Positions 61,534 through 64,000 of a DNA stretch of 64,000 bases are shown here, piece by piece. Positions within the stretch are counted from its first letter, which is position 1; each line of letters opens with the position of its first letter. Source of the DNA: Ralstonia pickettii (GTDB taxonomy: Bacteria > Pseudomonadota > Gammaproteobacteria > Burkholderiales > Burkholderiaceae); contig NZ_CP066771.1 in NCBI RefSeq assembly GCF_016466415.2, positions 3,162,001 to 3,226,000 of the forward strand, given 5' to 3'. Made by a program: the position numbers and the translations under genes. Below the pieces are notes generated by a model that searched no databases, was not told the origin of the DNA, and was given only the letters and a program-made list of their open reading frames with translations.

Positions 61534-61592
61534 TGTCTCCTCCACCCTCCTTGGTGGATTGTGGCCCGAGCACCTGGTGCTCGGGCTTTTTT
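61534..61592 (+). ncRNA. Short C-rich small RNA with anti-Shine-Dalgarno loop
   Basis: A predicted transcript of about 59 nt begins near 61534, 7 nt after the -10. It has a pyrimidine-rich 5' part (CTGTCTCCT), a hairpin CCACC-CTCCTT-GGTGG (61542-61557), whose loop is complementary to Shine-Dalgarno sequences, and a terminator hairpin with T-run. C-rich loops of this kind occur in trans-acting sRNAs, such as the CCUCC-loop RNAs of alpha-proteobacteria. No open frame fits. The exact ends are inferred. Confidence 0.7.
61564..61592 (+). terminator. Rho-independent terminator of the small RNA
   Basis: GCCCGAGCAC (61564-61573) pairs with GTGCTCGGGC (61577-61586) and is followed by six T. Confidence 0.9.
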
Positions 61593-61930
61593 CTTTGGCG
61601 CGCGGCTTTTGTTCTTTTTCCGGTCGCCTTGCATCTCGGCCGGTTCCGGCTACCCTGAATTCTTGATTTTTCTGCGCGTTTTGCTCGGCGACGTTGCCCG
61701 ATAGCAACGAGCGCAGCTTTTTCAAGCGTGCACTTCGAACCGCGCTTCGATCGCCAAAGCGCGTCAGAGCGATGTCTATCCAAAGCGTTGTTTGAATCAC
61801 CTTGTTGCTGCGAATGTGCGCGTAACGGTGTGCTTTGTGCAGCTAACATCGCGAAATTGCGTCAGTTTTTGTCCTACAAGCCTTTCGGCGAACCCCGGAC
61901 AGTCTGACAGCACCCCCTCCACTAAACTTC

Positions 61931-61999
61931 ACCTTGCTCTCTCTTTAGAGAGCACTCCCCCCCTTTTGAGCCCGCCCCTGTTGCGGGCTTCATTTTTTT
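61931..61999 (+). ncRNA. Second candidate small RNA 3' end
   Basis: A hairpin TGCTCTCT-CTTT-AGAGAGCA (61935-61954), then a C-run (ACTCCCCCCC), then a terminator hairpin and seven T (61968-61999). Upstream lies another C-rich stretch (CACCCCCTCCAC, about 61909-61921). No clear promoter was found, so the 5' end is open. Confidence 0.45.
61968..61999 (+). terminator. Rho-independent terminator, second in the tandem
   Basis: AGCCCGC (61969-61975) pairs with GCGGGCT (61983-61989), followed by TCA and a run of seven T. Confidence 0.85.
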
Positions 62000-62074
62000 C
62001 GGGCACGATTTCTTGCATCCCGACGCTGTCGACACCGGCGCCGGAAGCTCAAAAGGTTGGGGGAATCTCTCAAG

Positions 62075-62112
62075 GCCCGCGCAGTTAAAAAGCTGCGCGG
62101 GCTTTGTTTTTT
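62075..62112 (+). terminator. Rho-independent terminator, third in the tandem
   Basis: GCCCGCGCAG (62075-62084) pairs with CTGCGCGGGC (62093-62102) around TTAAAAAG, followed by TTTGTTTTTT. It lies 128 bp before the REC-EAL gene and ends any transcript entering from the RNA region. Confidence 0.85.
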
Positions 62113-62240
62113 CTGGCGCCGCGTGCTGACTTCGCCTGACAAGGCCCCCGGGCGGTGATTCAATGGCGGCTGATGGTGCCGGCACACAGCGCAAACGGGA
62201 TGCGCCTCGGCCCGATACCGACAACAACAAGGACTAGCCG

Positions 62241-63455
62241 ATGGAAGGTTTCGCGCAACTCGCCGTGCTGGTGGTGGATGACCACCCCGTGCAACGGGCT
62301 GCCGCCCGGCAACTGCTCCATACGCTGGGCGTGCAGCAGATCCTGACCGCGTGCGACGGCCGCGAGGCGCTCTACCTCCTGCAGCTTTGCCACGTCGATC
62401 TGGTGCTGTGCGACATCGACATGCCCGCGATGAACGGTCCCGAACTGATGGAGCAGATGCACTTGCGCGGCGGCCGCATCTTTCCGCGACAGGCTCCCGT
62501 GTGGGCGTGGGTCAGTGCGATGGATGCGCCAATCGTCGAGTCGCATGTCAGCCTGGCCGATGCGATCGGGTTGACGCGCACGCGCGGCGTGCAGAAGCCG
62601 CTGCGGCCTGCACACGTGCTGCCGCTGCTGGAAGAAGCAGCCGCGCGCGAACGGGACCGGGCGCCTGCCGCAACCGCCGGCTTGCCGCAGTTTTCTGACG
62701 ACGAACTTGCCGCGCTTATCCACGAAACGCCCGAGCAGATCGAGGTCGTATTCCAGCCCCAGCACGATCTGGCCAGCAACCAGATCGCCGGCGCCGAGGC
62801 GCTCTGCCGCTGGATGCACCCGGTGCATGGGCGCGTGTCGCCCGCTGCGTTCGTGCCGCGCCTGGAAGCGCTGGGGCTGGCGGACGGCCTGTTCTTCCAC
62901 GTGTTGGAGCATTGCGTGCGCGTGCAGCACGCGCTGTCCGCGCATGCGTACCCCGTTTCGATTGGCGTGAATGCGTCTGCGCAGACGCTGAGCCGGGCCG
63001 GCACCGTAGACCGCATCGAAGCGATCGTGCGCGGGGCGCGCATTGCGCCGACGGCGATCGCCATCGAACTGACGGAAGACTCGCCCGTGCCTGATGCCGC
63101 GCAGCTCACCATCGCGCTCAACCGCTTGCGCCTGCTGGGCCATCCTCTGGCCATCGACGATTTTGGCGTGGGCATTGCCACGCTCAAGCTGCTGGCCGAT
63201 CTGCCTTTCACCATCCTCAAGATCGATCGCTCGTTTACAGCCGCGGTGGACCAGGCCAGCCAGCGCGGCGTGATCTGCCGCACGATGATCGAGCTGGCGC
63301 GCGCGCTGCATCTCGAGTGCATTGCCGAAGGGGTGGAAACCGAAGCGCAGCGCCAGACGCTGCGCGCTTTGGGCTGTGCGACCGGGCAAGGCTATCTGTG
63401 GGCGGCACCACTGTCCGTGACCGCGTTTCTTGCGCACGTGCAGGCGGCGGCTTAA
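62241..63455 (+). CDS. REC-EAL protein, response-regulator-type cyclic-di-GMP phosphodiesterase
   Basis: A 404-residue protein with an N-terminal receiver domain (acidic pair VVDDHP, phospho-Asp in CDIDMPAMNG, Lys in GVQKPLRP) and a C-terminal EAL domain (about residues 165-395). The EAL signature (GAEALCRW), the metal/substrate Asn (GVNASAQ), the ELTED Glu, IDDFGVG and EGVETEAQ are all present, so it looks catalytically competent to hydrolyse cyclic-di-GMP. It lies upstream of a LuxR-type response regulator and both may answer to one kinase beyond the window. Confidence 0.9.
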   Translation: MEGFAQLAVLVVDDHPVQRAAARQLLHTLGVQQILTACDGREALYLLQLCHVDLVLCDIDMPAMNGPELMEQMHLRGGRIFPRQAPVWAWVSAMDAPIVESHVSLADAIGLTRTRGVQKPLRPAHVLPLLEEAAARERDRAPAATAGLPQFSDDELAALIHETPEQIEVVFQPQHDLASNQIAGAEALCRWMHPVHGRVSPAAFVPRLEALGLADGLFFHVLEHCVRVQHALSAHAYPVSIGVNASAQTLSRAGTVDRIEAIVRGARIAPTAIAIELTEDSPVPDAAQLTIALNRLRLLGHPLAIDDFGVGIATLKLLADLPFTILKIDRSFTAAVDQASQRGVICRTMIELARALHLECIAEGVETEAQRQTLRALGCATGQGYLWAAPLSVTAFLAHVQAAA

Positions 63456-63697
63456 GGGCGAACGCCACCGCGTCATTCAGTTTTCCTCAACCCAGATAAA
63501 AGCAGCTTCTGCCCCGAAAGGTTACGCGGAGCCAAAGTAAGAAAAGTCTGATCCCGCAGGGCATATCCGGTGAGTAAGGTACCGGCTCCTTTCAGCGGCG
63601 CTCCTGACTTCCATGACGGCTCCGATCTCTTCCACCCTGTTGCTCGCCGCGCCGGCCATGTCCTCCACGGCGACGCGCCTGACCTGACGGCGTGCGC
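63456..63697. other. Spacer between the REC-EAL gene and the response regulator
   Basis: No gene is supported. A minus-strand frame (63473-63934) is a shadow of the response regulator. No clear promoter or terminator was recognised. Confidence 0.5.
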
Positions 63698-64000
63698 ATG
63701 TGCCCTGTCCTCTCGATCGTGCTGGCAGACGATCATCCGGTGATTCTCATGGGGCTGGCGGCGGCCATTGGGCAGTTTCCACAGCAGCAGGTCGTCGCAC
63801 AGGCACACGACGGGCGCGAGCTGATGCAGGTGCTTGCGCACATCGACTGCAACGTCATCGTTACGGACTACAACCTGGGTGGCGAACCTGCCTTCGATGG
63901 CATGCAACTGCTGGCGCGCCTGCGTCAGCAGCATCCCAGGTGCGGCATCGTCGTCTGCACGATGGTCCGCAATCCGGCGCTGTTACGCGCCATGCGGCAG
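63698..64000 (+). CDS. Response regulator, LuxR/NarL-type receiver domain, cut by the window edge
   Basis: The first 101 codons of a response regulator: receiver start MCPVLSIVLADDHPVILMGL with the acidic pair, phosphoacceptor Asp in IVTDYNLGGE, and the conserved Thr region VVCTMVRNPALL. The wording ADDHPV is typical of NarL/LuxR-type regulators (RcsB/BvgA-like), so a C-terminal helix-turn-helix is expected beyond the edge. It follows the REC-EAL gene on the same strand. Confidence 0.8.
   Translation, partial: MCPVLSIVLADDHPVILMGLAAAIGQFPQQQVVAQAHDGRELMQVLAHIDCNVIVTDYNLGGEPAFDGMQLLARLRQQHPRCGIVVCTMVRNPALLRAMRQ

Larger units (their letters stand above)
61300..62240. other. 941-bp gene-free region with hairpins, a small RNA gene and tandem terminators
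   Basis: No protein gene is convincing. It holds three hairpins right after metQ (61354-61389, 15-bp arms with two wobble pairs; about 61398-61412; and GTGTGACGG/CCGTCACAC at 61415-61444), a promoter-to-terminator unit (61499-61592), a second hairpin-terminator pair (61935-61999) and a third terminator (62075-62112). From about 61600 to 61920 no structure was seen. Confidence 0.75.

Noticed and set aside
61393-61800. 135-codon minus-strand frame after metQ
   Set aside because: Arg/Lys/Cys-rich product with no family likeness; it overlaps the promoter and terminator of the small RNA on the other strand.
1-64000. CRISPR array, tRNA or rRNA genes, integrated prophage
   Set aside because: No regularly spaced repeats, no cloverleaf with CCA-type context and no phage structural genes were seen on reading both strands; a tRNAscan or CRISPR search would be the formal test.

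Overview
This window reads as a piece of a beta-proteobacterial chromosome, most likely Ralstonia or a close Burkholderiaceae relative. The grounds are high GC with dense coding, long antisense shadow frames, a DUF3717 protein, a TorF-type porin, phhAB beside an Lrp-type regulator, a ChrB/ChrA pair and the minCDE order. No rRNA, tRNA, CRISPR array or intact prophage was seen. The genus call is inference from gene content, not a database match.

Layout. 1-4027: a minus-strand branched-chain amino acid ABC transporter (livG-livF-binding protein-livH-livM, livM cut by the window edge). 4.3-6.8 kb: a GMC oxidoreductase and a lysophospholipase-like hydrolase. 6.9-10.0 kb: a copper module, copA-cueR facing copZ across two CueR-type promoters. 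10.0-14.8 kb: OmpW, an ornithine-cyclodeaminase-like enzyme, a YhhN protein, and an Lrp regulator divergent from phhA-phhB. 14.8-20 kb: a DUF3717 protein, a two-component pair, a SET-domain protein, HU and a DUF2272 lipoprotein. 20-25 kb: class II aldolase, PanE-like reductase, Sel1 protein, CpdB-like lipoprotein. 25.2-27.1 kb: minCDE. 27.2-30.8 kb: an HTH-citrate-synthase fusion, a CoA-transferase and rlmJ. 31-36 kb: PPK2, acylphosphatase and a two-gene ABC transporter. 36-41.5 kb: an alginate-lyase-like protein, a dienelactone-hydrolase-like protein, chrB-chrA and small proteins. 41.9-43.4 kb: arsR-arsC-aquaglyceroporin. 43.6-46.7 kb: an epoxide-hydrolase-like protein, a structured RNA before an unknown gene, and a probable amidase/immunity pair. 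46.8-60.4 kb: a potassium island (KimA/KUP-like permease, universal stress protein, TorF porin, kdpFABC, an IS481-family element, kdpD). 60.5-64 kb: MetQ-like protein, a gene-free RNA-rich stretch, a REC-EAL protein and the start of a LuxR-type response regulator.

The most interesting signals lie between genes. First, two intergenic regions 23 kb apart (about 18.16-18.42 and 41.48-41.74 kb) each carry several DnaA boxes followed by the same 36 bp, including four CTA triplets with the layout of a DnaA-box/DnaA-trio unwinding element, although no dnaA, dnaN or rpmH is present. Second, T-rich TTTACAC-type direct repeats recur in three intergenic regions of the potassium island, suggesting one regulon (KdpE-like), while kdpE itself is missing after kdpD. 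Third, a minus-strand three-way-junction RNA at 45.36-45.44 kb is flanked on both sides by sequences complementary to one of its single-stranded segments, as in phage C4 antisense RNAs. Fourth, 61.35-62.11 kb holds a short promoter-to-terminator transcription unit with an anti-Shine-Dalgarno hairpin loop, plus two further terminators. Fifth, the IS481 element lies exactly in the 6-nt loop of a 28-bp-arm palindrome between kdpC and kdpD.
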